DNA from: an uncultured Lachnospiraceae bacterium
Lineage (GTDB): Bacteria > Bacillota > Clostridia > Lachnospirales > Lachnospiraceae
Reading direction: 5' to 3'
Assembly: GCA_910586255.1 (NCBI GenBank)
Contig: CAJUHR010000039.1
Coordinates: 1 to 34,612 of the forward strand
DNA length: 34,612 nt
Shown: one piece after another, positions 1 through 8,509 of the stretch
Numbering within the stretch: the first letter of the stretch is position 1
Layout of the letters: each line of letters starts with the position of its first letter
Notes under the pieces: model-generated
What the model was told of the DNA's origin: nothing
Databases searched by the model: none
Seen by the model: only the letters and a program-made list of their open reading frames with translations
Made by a program: the position numbers and the translations under genes

Positions 1-562
1 CTTTATAAGGGTCGTAGCTGTCATCAAAATGCATGGCTTTTGCATAGGCTTTGAGTTGTTTGATGATGCGGTTGGCATACTTTGGATTATTTTCCGTAAC
101 CCATGCCTCTATGCCGGAGGAATCAAAAATGGTCATATCTGCCTTGCAGGAATCAATGGCGTGGCAGATTGGCCCGGTAAGGTCAACCAGCCGCTCAAAG
201 ACAGCCTGGATATCTTCAAGGAAGTCCTGCTTAAACCGGGTAATCTTAGAGGCATCGGGAACCTTGTCAAAGCCGCAAAATTCACGGAGATGCCGCGAAT
301 AGTGGAGGAAAACAAGGAGAAGGGAATCGGTAGGGATGGAAAAAATCCGCTGGATGATGAGCGCCCATAAAAAAGCGTGCAAAGGGTATTTGCGGGTTCT
401 GCCCGTTGATGCATAGAAATGCTTCCGGAAGGAAGCGGGAATAATCTCATCAAGGTCAATGTGCTGTTGTAAGAGAGACAGGAACTGTGGTTTGTCGGAT
501 TCATAAATTTCCTGGCAATCTGAAAAAATATCTGCCAAAGAAAGCTGATTGTATGGTATCAT
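1..562 (-). CDS. IS1182/IS5-like transposase, 5' part (runs off left edge)
   Basis: DDE-type transposase of an insertion sequence. Reading the minus strand from the ATG at 562 gives 187 codons with no stop before the window edge. The product starts MIPYNQLSLADIF and contains the N-terminal pattern of the DUF772/InsH-type transposases: a YASTGRTRKYPLHAFLWALI segment, then REFCGFDKVPDASKITRFKQ, and a downstream FDSSGIEAWV that probably holds the first catalytic Asp. An AAAGGAG ribosome site lies about 10 nt upstream. The C-terminal catalytic half is outside the window, so integrity cannot be judged. The family assignment is from memory of motif style and could equally be a neighbouring IS5-superfamily group. 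The IS outer end should lie between 562 and about 702, against the truncated repeat gene that follows. Confidence 0.85.
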   Translation of the reverse strand, partial: MIPYNQLSLADIFSDCQEIYESDKPQFLSLLQQHIDLDEIIPASFRKHFYASTGRTRKYPLHAFLWALIIQRIFSIPTDSLLLVFLHYSRHLREFCGFDKVPDASKITRFKQDFLEDIQAVFERLVDLTGPICHAIDSCKADMTIFDSSGIEAWVTENNPKYANRIIKQLKAYAKAMHFDDSYDPYK

Positions 563-673
563 AGAGGTACAACTCCTTTCAGGTGGGTATGGTGAATTGT
601 TACTGGACATCTCAATTTTACCACAAACCTGTGAGGAGTTGTTCTATTTTATCAAAGAAAAAAGCCTGATTTT

Positions 674-1666
674 ATGCGGGCTGTGGCGTTTTGCAAACGC
701 CTAATAAAAGTGAATCACAGAGAGGTGGGAAATCTTATCCGGTCAGAGACATCCTTTGGCATGGCTTATATGACCGAGGACATTATGGCAGGCACTTTGA
801 AACTGTCTCCCTCGGATATTTTGACTGTTGAGGGAGAAGGAGGAGAGCGATACGGTTGGGTGGACTATGTGGATCTGACCTATATGGGGTCAGCATCAGC
901 AAAGGGAAGCAAAAAAACATGGACTTACCGGGGAACGGATATTTATGAAAAACCGGCAGAGAATTATCCGGCGGCAGATTTACAGCCGGGAGACAGTCTT
1001 TCCTTTAAGGCAGGAAGTATTGAAGGCTTTGAGGAAGGACCTTACCAGATCGCAGTGACCTCCAATGGCAACCGCACCAGGCTGTGGGTGAAGGTGAACG
1101 GACAGATGGCAGGAAGCATTGTGCGGACAAGGGGAAGCGGGTTTGAAAAATCGGATTTCACCTGCAATGTGATGAATCACACATTGTTTGTGAGAAAGGA
1201 TGATGTGATCACCTTAGAGGCTCCCGGAAACCCGGAGGAAGGTCCCTGGGGATGGATTGAAACGGTACAGCTGATTCCGGCTCCGGAGGGTTCGGGAAGC
1301 ATAAAGACAGAGTACCGGTATGACGGAGAGGATTTCTACCAGGCATCCTTGTACAGCCCGGCAGCGGATCTGCAGCCAGGAACCTCCATTACTGTTCCCG
1401 TCAGCAACGACCCGGATTTTGCAGAGGGAGTGTACCGGTTAAGTATTCTCTCCAACGGAACCAGGGAACAATTTTCTGTCCTTGTGAACGGAAAACCGGT
1501 TGGAGTGATTGGGAGAAAGGCAACGGATTACAGCGACACGGATTACAGCCAGGATTACCTGGATGCGCCCCTGGCCTTAAAGCCGGAAGATATTCTTACC
1601 ATCACAGGCCAGGAGGGAGATTTCTATGGCTGGGTCAATTACATTTTGCTTGAAAGAGAAAGCTAA
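674..1666 (+). pseudogene. Carbohydrate-binding-like repeat protein, 5'-truncated at the IS junction
   Basis: The frame encodes three copies of a beta-rich module that looks like a carbohydrate-binding or polysaccharide-lyase accessory domain. Copy 2 covers residues about 80-205 and copy 3 about 210-330. Each has AADLQPG near its start, a VxVNGxxxG core and a GWxxYxxL ending. Copy 1 is cut: recognisable homology starts only at about residue 12 (IKVNHREVG), and the codons before it look like IS-derived sequence. There is no ribosome site before the ATG at 674. The real gene therefore began further left and was beheaded by the transposon. The intact frame to the stop suggests a recent event. 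The neighbour is a GH66-like gene, so the protein probably bound alpha-glucan or another polysaccharide. The substrate is not readable from sequence. Confidence 0.7.
685..701. repeat. Small perfect inverted repeat near the presumed IS end
   Basis: GGCGTTT-TGC-AAACGCC is a 7-bp perfect inverted repeat with a 3-nt loop. It sits exactly where recognisable homology of the following carbohydrate-binding repeats begins (about 703). It may be part of the IS terminus or a hairpin at the insertion junction; the other IS end is outside the window. Confidence 0.4.
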
Positions 1667-1763
1667 GGAATTTTTAAGAAGGCTGTATTGGGAGCCTGGC
1701 CACAATATCAAGGAGCAGAACAGAAAGGAAGGGTTCGGGCAAGGGGGAAGAAAGGCGGGGCAG

Positions 1764-3435
1764 ATGAAAATGGAGATGAAAAAAGCAGTGAAAGCTGCTG
1801 TCATGATCATGGCAGTAACGGGGATAACAGCAGTGCCGGCTATGCCGGCGCTGGCTGAAGCCGGAGGTAGTGGCGGTTTCCCGGAAAAATGGGAGGAGGT
1901 TTCTGTGGGAGCCAGTCTTAAGGACATTTATACAGATAAGAGCATGTATTCTCCCGGGGAGCCGGTTACGGTGACTGTGGAGATGAACAGCCATAAGGTG
2001 ACGGGGGAAGAAACCCTGCGGCTGCAGATCCGCCATCTGGATACAGTGGTATGGGAGCAGGAGCGGCAGCTTTCCCCGGGAAGCAGCGCGGGGCATTTTG
2101 TAGCCAGCCTGCCTGGGGAGGATTTTCAGGGATATGCAGCAGAGGCATATCTGGTGGGCCGGGATGGTGTTCTGGACTACCGGATGACCGGGATTGATGT
2201 GTCCTCGGACTGGAACCGTTTTCCCCGGTACGGTTATATCACAAAGCTGGATCACCGGACAGACGCGGAGATCGCGGCCACGCTGACAAGACTTAAGAAT
2301 CACCACATTAACGGGTTATTTTACTATGATGTATGACGGGTACGGGGACAGAGGAATCTCCCCGGAGTGGGGCCTTTACAAGGATGAACGGCACCAGGAG
2401 CAGGATTCTCATGACCTGGGAGGGGACGGCTGGGAGACGCCGAAGCTGTGGATGTTTAATCCGGCAAATCAGGATTGGCAGAATCATTTTACCGCGGTCC
2501 ATAAGGATTTTTTGGATGTGTATGATTTTGACGGGCTTCAGATGGACTCTCTGGGAGGCCGCGGTTCCAGACGGTTTGATTATTGGGGAAATGAGCTTGA
2601 GTTAGACCAGACCTATGCGCCTTTTTTGGAGCAGCTGGAACGCAGGCTGAATACCCGGGTGATCTTCAACCCGGTGGGAAGCTACGGTTTGCAGCAGGTG
2701 CTCAATTCCGGTGTATATGACAGTATTTATGTGGAGGTATGGCCGGGGGATAATAAGGATTATCTCTCCTTAAAGCAGACCCTGGACCGTATCTACTCTG
2801 TGACTAAGGGGGAGCGTGGCAGCGTTATCGGAGCCTACATGGATTATAATGTGATGAAGGGAGAACCCTTCAACCTGCCGGGCATCCTGTATACCAATGC
2901 CATGCTGGCGGCCGCCGGGGGAAGCCATCTGGAGTTGGGAGATACAGGGATGCTGTCCAATGAATATTATCCCGGCAATTCCCTGCGGATCTCAAAGGAG
3001 CTGGAAAAGCGTGTGAGGAATTATTATTCCTTTATGGTGGCCTATGAGAATTTCCTGCGGGGGCCCGGGCTCTTGGAGGTGGCTGCCAAGACCTGGGTGG
3101 GAGGAAAACAGACTTCAAAGGATGCCCGTTTGGGGGAGGTGTACTCCTTCACCAAAGAGAAGGGAGACCAGACCATTGTCCAGCTGCTCAACTATGAGGG
3201 AGCCGTGTCCTCTGCCTGGGTGGATTCCCGGGGAGCTCAGTCGGCTCCGGCGGTGAAGCGGGATGTGGAGATGGCTCAGTCCGTGGATCGCAGGCCCAGC
3301 CATGTATACGTCATGTCCCCGGATTATGGGGAGGGGATTATGCAGGAGGTGGAGTTTACATATGAAAACGGCCAGGTCCGGTTCATCCTGCCTTATTTGG
3401 AGTATTGGGATATGGTGGTGATCTGTTTTTCTTAG
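1764..3435 (+). pseudogene. GH66 dextranase/cycloisomaltooligosaccharide synthase-like, internal deletion with frameshift
   Basis: Secreted alpha-1,6-glucanase family. The first frame (1764-2336) has a signal peptide (MKKAVKAAVMIMAV...ALA), an Ig-like N-domain beginning IYTDKSMYSPGEPV, and enters the catalytic barrel at HHINGLFYYDV, then hits TGA. The second frame (2326-3435) resumes at DGYGDRGISPEWGLYKD and keeps the nucleophile region FDGLQMDSLG and, 63 residues on, VEVWPGD, the expected place of the acid/base Glu. In intact GH66 proteins the FYD strand and the SPEWGLYKD segment are separated by several tens of residues, so this copy lost a stretch whose length is not a multiple of three, apparently joined at TATGATGTATGA. 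It is probably inactive, because the first barrel strands are missing. A sequencing or assembly error is the alternative. Confidence 0.8.
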
Positions 3436-3442
3436 AAAATAA

Positions 3443-3484
3443 AAAGCAGGGGCTATGGAATGGAAATTTTGTAGCCTCTGCTTT
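3443..3484. terminator. Hairpin after the GH66-like gene
   Basis: AAAGCAGGGGCTA pairs with TAGCCTCTGCTTT around a loop of about 14 nt, starting 8 bp after the GH66 stop. The stem is long, with one G-T pair, but the T-tract after it is poor, so termination strength is uncertain. Confidence 0.5.
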
Positions 3485-3522
3485 GTTTGAAGGTGGAAAG
3501 CTTCCCTGTTGTGGAAGAAAGT

Positions 3523-3627
3523 TTAACAAAAATACCGTCCCCGGTATCGCATAAACAGTGCTGCAGACATCCCAAATGCCATCAGTTCCGCCGCCGGGGT
3601 AGCCATCCAGACTCCCTGGATTCCAAA
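3523..3627 (-). pseudogene. C-terminal stub of a MATE-family transporter
   Basis: The minus strand reads SIFGIQGVWMATPAAELMAF followed by GMSAALFMRYRGRYFC and stop. GIxGVWxATPxAE followed by a short hydrophobic helix and a basic end is the typical end of NorM/DinF-like MATE exporters. Only about 35 codons remain; upstream on this strand the frame no longer resembles a transporter. I read it as debris left by a deletion whose other side is the plus-strand stub at 3628-3725. It is not the same gene as the intact MATE protein at 9596-10990. Confidence 0.55.
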
Positions 3628-3725
3628 AATTGACCGGTTTTTCCTATGAGATGGGGATCAATGAAAATGTGGTTGACCGGGTGGAGGACTATATTGTGCA
3701 GATTGAAATACCGGTGAAAGATTAG
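3628..3725 (+). pseudogene. C-terminal stub, possibly a GyrI-like effector-binding domain
   Basis: The plus frame ending at TAG 3723-3725 reads LTGFSYEMGINENVVDRVED followed by YIVQIEIPVKD. The EDYIVQIEIPV ending resembles the last strand of GyrI-like/AraC effector-binding domains (inference, weak). There is no start and it directly abuts the MATE stub on the other strand, so it is most likely a remnant. From 3726 to 3874 I see no supported gene. Confidence 0.35.
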
Positions 3726-3874
3726 GATTTTTTCGGTTTCGATAGTGCCGGGGCGCGGCAGGTTAGACAGGAGAACCAGGAGCAGATGCTGGAAGGACGG
3801 CATGAGTTTTGTGCCGTTTGTGGTTCAGCAGACAGGTCGGAGGAGGAAAATCTGCAGGTGCCGCCAGCCTCCGC

Positions 3875-4198
3875 CTACAGATTTTCTTCCCCCCACTGCT
3901 TCATGTGCTCAAAAACAGGGAGGAAGCTTTTCCCCAATTCCGTCAGATTATACTCCACATGGGGAGGCACCTCCTGATAGTCATGGCGGCTGATAAAGCC
4001 GTCCGCTTCCAGTTCACGAAGCTGCTTGGTCAGGCTGGATTCTGTAATGTCCCCGAGTTGTCTGCGAAGTTCCCCGAAACGATGGATATCCTCAAAAGCA
4101 ATATAATAAATAATCTCGATTTTCCACTTGCCGCCTAAGATTTTTTGTATGGCGGAAACCGTCTTGCACCGCTCCACGGATAATGGGCTTTTTTTCAT
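3875..4198 (-). CDS. HxlR-family transcriptional regulator
   Basis: A 107-residue winged-helix regulator of the HxlR/YodB type, proteins that often sense electrophiles, quinones or oxidants through an N-terminal Cys. Family signatures are CKTVSAIQKILGGKWKIEII (Cys11), FGELRRQL, ITESSLTKQLRELEADGFI and VEYNLTELGKSFLPVFEHM. The ATG at 4198 is preceded by AGAAAGGAATG. Nothing else on the same strand follows it except decayed sequence, so its former target operon may be what was lost at 3.5-3.8 kb. The length matches the family. Confidence 0.9.
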   Translation of the reverse strand: MKKSPLSVERCKTVSAIQKILGGKWKIEIIYYIAFEDIHRFGELRRQLGDITESSLTKQLRELEADGFISRHDYQEVPPHVEYNLTELGKSFLPVFEHMKQWGEENL

Positions 4199-4327
4199 TT
4201 ATAATCTTACATTCCTTTCTCTTTTCAGAGAGAATAACATATTTCTCCCCAAAATTCAATGTACAAGCTTTCCTTAAAGACAAGCCTCAAAGACAAGTCC
4301 GGGGACGAGAGGCTACTGTTCACAGGT

Positions 4328-4381
4328 AATGTCAGTTAGTTAAGTTGTTCCAAAAGGTACGCCAGGAAAAGGAGGAGACTC
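4328..4381. repeat. Truncated copy of the 309-bp palindromic element
   Basis: AATGTCAGTTAGTTAAG, then AAAGGTACGCCAGG and a GGGAGA-like tail, match the outer left arm of the element at 24451-24759. Homology stops after about 54 bp and there is no matching right end nearby. It lies between the HxlR gene and the radical SAM gene. Confidence 0.65.
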
Positions 4382-4492
4382 CCCGATTTATTGAATGTAA
4401 AACGGATACTACAAAAAAGTACAGTACTTGTAAAAATAATAGGCATAGCTATAATGATAGCAAATGTGATAAAACAAAAAAGGAGGATAACC

Positions 4493-5392
4493 ATGCACTA
4501 CACAGGAACCATTTGGAGACCGCCCTATGAGGCCTCATCCCTTTTGCTGGAGGTAACAGCAGGCTGCACCCATCATCAATGCAAATTCTGTACCTTGTAC
4601 GAGGATTTGCCCTTCCGTTTCCGCATGACTCCGATGGAGGTTATTGAGGCGGATTTGCAGGAGGCGGAAAGAACCCTCAGGCTTTGGAACAGAGGGAATA
4701 TCCGCCGGGTATTTCTCACAGGGGCGAATCCTTTTGTCTTGTCCTATGACAAACTGGCGGCTATCGGGGAGTTAATCCGCAAATATCTCCCTTCTGTACA
4801 GTCGGTGGGCTCCTTTGCCAGAATTACGGATATTACGCCAAAATCCGATGAAGAACTGGCAGCGCTGCATGCTCTGGGGTATGACGGTCTGACGATAGGA
4901 ATCGAAACCGGTGACGATGAGGCACTTCGGTTTATGAATAAGGGCTACACTTCTCTGGATATTTTGCGGCAATGCAGGAGATTAGACCAGGCAAAAATCC
5001 GCTATCATTTCTTCTATCTGGTAAGCATTTCCGGGGCAGGGCGGGGAGAAGTTGGGGCGAAGGAGACGGCCAGGCTGTGTAATCAGCTGCATCCTGGCCG
5101 GATTGGGGCAAACATGCTGACGATTTATCCGGACTCAGAACTTTACGGGGAAATACAGCAGGGCAACTGGCAGGAGGAGGGAGAACGGGAAAAATACAGA
5201 GAACTGCGGACATTGGTCGAAGGTTTAGAGATACCCACAATATTTGCAGCCATGGGGGCTTCCAATGCCTATCAATTTCAGGCACGGCTGCCGGAGGATA
5301 AGGGGAGGCTGCTGGCATTTCTGGACAATATTATAGAAAATGTCGGGGAAGAGGATTTGCAGAGATACAGGAAAAGCGTTCATCATTTGTGA
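4493..5392 (+). CDS. Radical SAM protein (COG1032/Elp3-like)
   Basis: A 299-residue radical S-adenosylmethionine enzyme of unknown substrate. The cluster motif is C25-x4-C30-x2-C33 (GCTHHQCKFC), the spacing seen in a widespread family of uncharacterised radical SAM proteins whose motif has the form GCxHNxCxFC. FLTGANPFVL, IGIETGDDEAL (SAM/barrel strand) and GANMLTIYPDSELY follow. The start is chosen at ATG 4493 because AGGAGG lies 6 nt before it; the longer frame upstream is AT-rich leader. No auxiliary cluster cysteines and no RiPP precursor or partner are evident nearby. It reads as a single-gene transcription unit. Confidence 0.88.
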   Translation: MHYTGTIWRPPYEASSLLLEVTAGCTHHQCKFCTLYEDLPFRFRMTPMEVIEADLQEAERTLRLWNRGNIRRVFLTGANPFVLSYDKLAAIGELIRKYLPSVQSVGSFARITDITPKSDEELAALHALGYDGLTIGIETGDDEALRFMNKGYTSLDILRQCRRLDQAKIRYHFFYLVSISGAGRGEVGAKETARLCNQLHPGRIGANMLTIYPDSELYGEIQQGNWQEEGEREKYRELRTLVEGLEIPTIFAAMGASNAYQFQARLPEDKGRLLAFLDNIIENVGEEDLQRYRKSVHHL

Positions 5393-5462
5393 GAGAAGGG
5401 ACAGATGCAGGAGTATAGGAAAGGCCTGAGGTCACTGGAATGGGGATGAAAATTACTTTGTT

Positions 5463-6275
5463 TCAGCGGACTTTCATTATCCCGTATGCAGAACCGATAT
5501 TTTCGCCATGAAGCAGCAGATTTTTGGCCTTTTTCTGAAGGCTGGTTTTTACCGGCAAATCCTTGTATTTGGTATCCAACGGAACCTGAAACAGCCATTC
5601 GATATATTCTCTGTCCTCTTTGTCTTCCTGCACAATGTCAAAACGTTTCTGGAAGGACAGGATGTTGGAATTTTCCGGCAGCAGCTTTTTTAACATCGGT
5701 GAGAGGAGCCAGGAATTGCAGGTGTATTTTTTGTCTGTCCAGCTTATGTCATATGCCTGAAAAAACCTTTCTGCCTGCCTTAAGGAAGCATCTACCGCCT
5801 CTTTGGATAAGTTGGCATCGGATGGGATGTGAATCCCGATAACACATTCCCCTTCCCTTTGCTTCCTCTCATATTCCAATTCTCCAATACGGAAGATGCT
5901 CATGCTGATCTGCCGGTAAGTCCACCATCCCCGGTCAAAAAACATCCGGCCGTTTTTCTTTCTGCATTCCTCGATAAATCTGGGGAAGCATTTCATGGTA
6001 TCGGTATAGATTGTTTCTGAAATGTGTTTTTCCTGATAGCGATCAAAGATTCTTCGGGCACATTCCAGTTGGCAATACAGCATTTTGCTATGATCGGGAT
6101 CTTCCTCCAATAGGGCCTGTAAGGCCTCATAGGCTTGTTTCGCTGTGGCCGCGTTCATTAATTTTTCCAGATACGGCTCTAGGGGATGGAGCCGGACTTG
6201 CTTGCCGGCATCATTCAGCTTTTTCACTATCTCGGCCTGGAGATCAATGCAGTCGTATAATTCTATTAATTCCAT
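5463..6275 (-). CDS. Putative acyltransferase with NAT_N/GNAT_C-like domains (DUF5596 type)
   Basis: A 270-residue soluble protein. An alpha-helical N-half (residues 1-110, MELIELYDCIDLQAEIVKKL) is followed by ETIYTDTMKCFPRFIEECRK, RGWWTYRQISMSIFRIGELE and VIGIHIPSDANLSKEAVDAS. These are recognisable blocks of the acyltransferase-like proteins found in many Lachnospiraceae. The second half resembles a GNAT fold. Substrate unknown. The start at 6275 has AAAGGAAAG upstream, and a promoter at 6369-6397 points at it. Its 3' end converges on the radical SAM gene with 70 bp between stops. Confidence 0.7.
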   Translation of the reverse strand: MELIELYDCIDLQAEIVKKLNDAGKQVRLHPLEPYLEKLMNAATAKQAYEALQALLEEDPDHSKMLYCQLECARRIFDRYQEKHISETIYTDTMKCFPRFIEECRKKNGRMFFDRGWWTYRQISMSIFRIGELEYERKQREGECVIGIHIPSDANLSKEAVDASLRQAERFFQAYDISWTDKKYTCNSWLLSPMLKKLLPENSNILSFQKRFDIVQEDKEDREYIEWLFQVPLDTKYKDLPVKTSLQKKAKNLLLHGENIGSAYGIMKVR

Positions 6276-6368
6276 ATTTCTTTCCTTTACAAAATGAATG
6301 GCTTTGCCGGAGCGGATTACCGCCCTCCTTTTGCCCCCAACATCATGGATTGCACATAAACAGTAACC

Positions 6369-6397
6369 ATCATAGCATAGCTTTCTTCTTTTAACAA
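6369..6397 (-). promoter_or_regulatory. Sigma-70-type promoter for the acyltransferase gene
   Basis: Minus strand: TTGTTA (6397-6392), 17-nt spacer, TATGAT (6374-6369) preceded by TGC, i.e. an extended -10. It lies about 95 bp upstream of the ATG at 6275. Confidence 0.6.
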
Positions 6398-6420
6398 TGC
6401 TAACATTCTGGGGTTTGTTA

Positions 6421-6449
6421 TTGACATATGTCCAAAACTGTCTTATAAT
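6421..6449 (+). promoter_or_regulatory. Consensus sigma-70 promoter for the DUF134-NifX gene
   Basis: TTGACA (6421-6426), 17 nt, TATAAT (6444-6449) is a perfect consensus on the plus strand. It is followed by a 5' leader of about 110 nt with the hairpin at 6466-6485. It lies back to back with the promoter at 6369-6397. Confidence 0.8.
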
Positions 6450-6465
6450 AAATGCCAGTCCCATT

Positions 6466-6485
6466 CATCCCCACTTGCGGGGATG
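6466..6485 (+). other. 5'-leader hairpin
   Basis: CATCCCC-ACTTGC-GGGGATG forms a 7-bp perfect stem within about 30 nt of the expected transcription start of the DUF134-NifX gene. A weaker GGTTT-CAC-AAACC stem follows. Role unknown; there is no U-tract, so it is not an obvious terminator. Confidence 0.45.
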
Positions 6486-6568
6486 TGGTTTCACAAACCC
6501 AGGCAGGGCAGCGGCCATGTCAAAATTTGAGAAATCAATTATTTTTATCCCAGGGGAAAGGAGCCTTT

Positions 6569-7354
6569 ATGCCAAGACCTACAAAATGCAGAAAAGTATG
6601 TCATTTCCCTCAAGTCCTGGAATTTCTCCCTTCCCAGGCCGGAGAACAGAAAGCCCCGGTCATTCTGACCGTGGACGAATATGAGGCTATCCGGCTGATC
6701 GACAAGGAGGGGCTGTCTCAGGAACAGTGCTGTGAGTTTATGCAGATTGCCCGGACTACGGTGCAGAGAATCTATGAAAGCGCCAGAAAAAAGCTGGCAA
6801 CTGTGCTGGTTGACGGGCTTGCGCTGCGCATTGAGGGAGGGGACTTCTGGCTGTGTGACGGCCGGGCCACCCATTGCGGACAAGACGGATGTTTTAAGCA
6901 CCAATACCATCAAAAATACAAAAAATCAAAAGGAGAGTTTGCTATGAGAGTTGCAGTAACTTACGAAAACGGCCAGATTTTCCAGCATTTCGGCCACACA
7001 GAACAGTTTAAGGTTTACGATATTACGGATGGGGTGATTACCTCCTCTGAGGTGGTGGACACCAATGGCAGCGGCCACGGGGCATTGGCCGGTGTTCTCA
7101 GTGCCCTGCAGGTGGATGCCCTGATCTGCGGCGGCATCGGAGGCGGAGCCCAGGCGGCCTTGGCAGCAGCCGGAATCAAGCTGTACGGCGGCGTATCCGG
7201 GGAGGCTGACAAGGCAGCAGAGGCCCTGGCCGCCGGCAGCCTGGAATTCAACCCTGACATCCAGTGCAGTCATCACGACCATCACCACGGTCAGGAGCAC
7301 ACCTGCGGGGAGCATGGCTGCGGAGACCATAACCATTGCCACGATCATCACTGA
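6569..7354 (+). CDS. DUF134 HTH protein fused to NifX/NifB-type cofactor-binding domain, His-rich tail
   Basis: 261 residues. Residues 1-105 are a DUF134 domain: MPRPTKCRKVCHFP, VDEYEAIRLIDKEGLSQEQC and the helix-turn-helix MQIARTTVQRIYESARKKL. Residues 126-235 are a dinitrogenase iron-molybdenum-cofactor-type domain (MRVAVTYENGQIFQHFGHTE ... GGIGGGAQAALAAAGI). The last 25 residues are a His/Cys-rich metal-binding tail. GGAAAGGAG precedes ATG 6569. An in-frame ATG at 6944 has its own AGGAG at 6931-6935, so the NifX half may also be made separately. No nitrogenase genes are nearby; such proteins usually handle Fe-S or metal centres outside nitrogen fixation. Function is inferred from the family. 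Confidence 0.88.
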   Translation: MPRPTKCRKVCHFPQVLEFLPSQAGEQKAPVILTVDEYEAIRLIDKEGLSQEQCCEFMQIARTTVQRIYESARKKLATVLVDGLALRIEGGDFWLCDGRATHCGQDGCFKHQYHQKYKKSKGEFAMRVAVTYENGQIFQHFGHTEQFKVYDITDGVITSSEVVDTNGSGHGALAGVLSALQVDALICGGIGGGAQAALAAAGIKLYGGVSGEADKAAEALAAGSLEFNPDIQCSHHDHHHGQEHTCGEHGCGDHNHCHDHH

Positions 7355-7432
7355 TTCCTTTGCCTGCCGGAAGCAGTCATAAAAGGGAGCAGACAGCGGC
7401 ATTTGCAAAACAGAAAATAAAGGAGACGGGAA

Positions 7433-8482
7433 ATGATGAATTGTGAGCAGGTTAGGGAACTTCTGGGGAAAAAGGAGAGAGCCGACTTAGGGTTTTATCC
7501 CACCCCGTTTTATAAGCTGGAGCGCCTTTCCCGGCATTTGGGGGTAAATCTTTTTATCAAGCGGGAGGATTTTTCCGGGAAAAGCTTATTTGGAGGAAAC
7601 AAGATAAGGAAGCTGGAGTATCTTCTGGGGGATGCGAAGAGGCAGGGGGCAGAGTATGTTTTCACCTACGGCGCCACCCAGTCCAACCATGCCATGCAGA
7701 CCGTGGAGGCTTGCAGGCGGGAGGGGTTAAAGCCGGTTCTCTACCTTCTGGCCATTGTGGAGCCGGACGAGGAGGATTTGAAGGGCAATCTTTTGCTGGA
7801 CAAGATCATGGGGGCAGAGGTCCATATCATAAAAATGAATCCGGGAGAGAGCGAGGCAGAGGCAGACGAGAGAATGTACCGCCTGGGAAAGGAGCACATT
7901 GCCAGACTGGAGGCAGAGGGGCACAAATGCTACGACATCCCCATAGGCGGGGCAAGCATTGTGGGGACAGCAGGCTTTATCGGAGGCTTTGTCGAACTGA
8001 AGGAGCAGCTGGATGAGATGGGGCTGCACGTGGATTACCTCTTTCACGCCAATGGCACAGGCAGCACCATGGCAGGGCTGGTTGCGGGAAAAAGGCTGCT
8101 GGGGTCGGATATCCAGATTGTGTCTGTGGATGTGTCCTGCCATGGCGGGGATTATAAAAGGAGCCGGGTTCAGTTGGGAAATGACACCCTGTGGTGGCTG
8201 GGGGCTGAGCCGGTATTGAGGGAGGAGGATTTTGACATTGACGCTTCCTACTATCTGCCAGGGTATGAGATTCCTAGTGAAGGAGGCACGGAGGCGATCA
8301 AAATGATGGCGGAGAAGGAGGGGCTTTTGTTAGATCCGGTTTACAGCGGGAAAGGCTTTGCCGGGCTGATCGACTATGTCCGCTCCGGGAAAGTGGCGCC
8401 GGGGAGCAATGTGGTGTTTCTGCACACAGGGGGAGCCACGGCCCTGTTTGCGGAAAAGGAGATTTTGGGAAAGCTTTGGTGA
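7433..8482 (+). CDS. D-cysteine desulfhydrase / ACC deaminase-like PLP enzyme
   Basis: 349-residue pyridoxal-phosphate enzyme of the fold II group. GGNKIRKLEYLL holds the PLP lysine (K57), YGATQSNHAMQTVEAC binds the substrate carboxylate, HANGTGSTMAGLVAG resembles the phosphate-binding loop, and FLHTGGATALFA is the end motif. These features fit D-cysteine desulfhydrase (D-Cys to pyruvate, H2S and NH3) or a related 2,3-diaminopropionate- or ACC-type lyase; specificity cannot be read directly. AGGAG lies about 8 nt before ATG 7433 (ATG 7436 is an alternative). It follows the NifX gene by 78 bp without a terminator, so a two-gene transcript is likely, and it ends at a strong terminator. Confidence 0.88.
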   Translation: MMNCEQVRELLGKKERADLGFYPTPFYKLERLSRHLGVNLFIKREDFSGKSLFGGNKIRKLEYLLGDAKRQGAEYVFTYGATQSNHAMQTVEACRREGLKPVLYLLAIVEPDEEDLKGNLLLDKIMGAEVHIIKMNPGESEAEADERMYRLGKEHIARLEAEGHKCYDIPIGGASIVGTAGFIGGFVELKEQLDEMGLHVDYLFHANGTGSTMAGLVAGKRLLGSDIQIVSVDVSCHGGDYKRSRVQLGNDTLWWLGAEPVLREEDFDIDASYYLPGYEIPSEGGTEAIKMMAEKEGLLLDPVYSGKGFAGLIDYVRSGKVAPGSNVVFLHTGGATALFAEKEILGKLW

Positions 8483-8509
8483 CCGGACAGGGACCATTAA
8501 AAAGAAAAA

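Noticed and set aside
1..504. Plus-strand and alternative minus-strand frames in the first 500 bp
   Set aside because: They are shadows of the transposase frame, which starts at 562 and continues off the edge.
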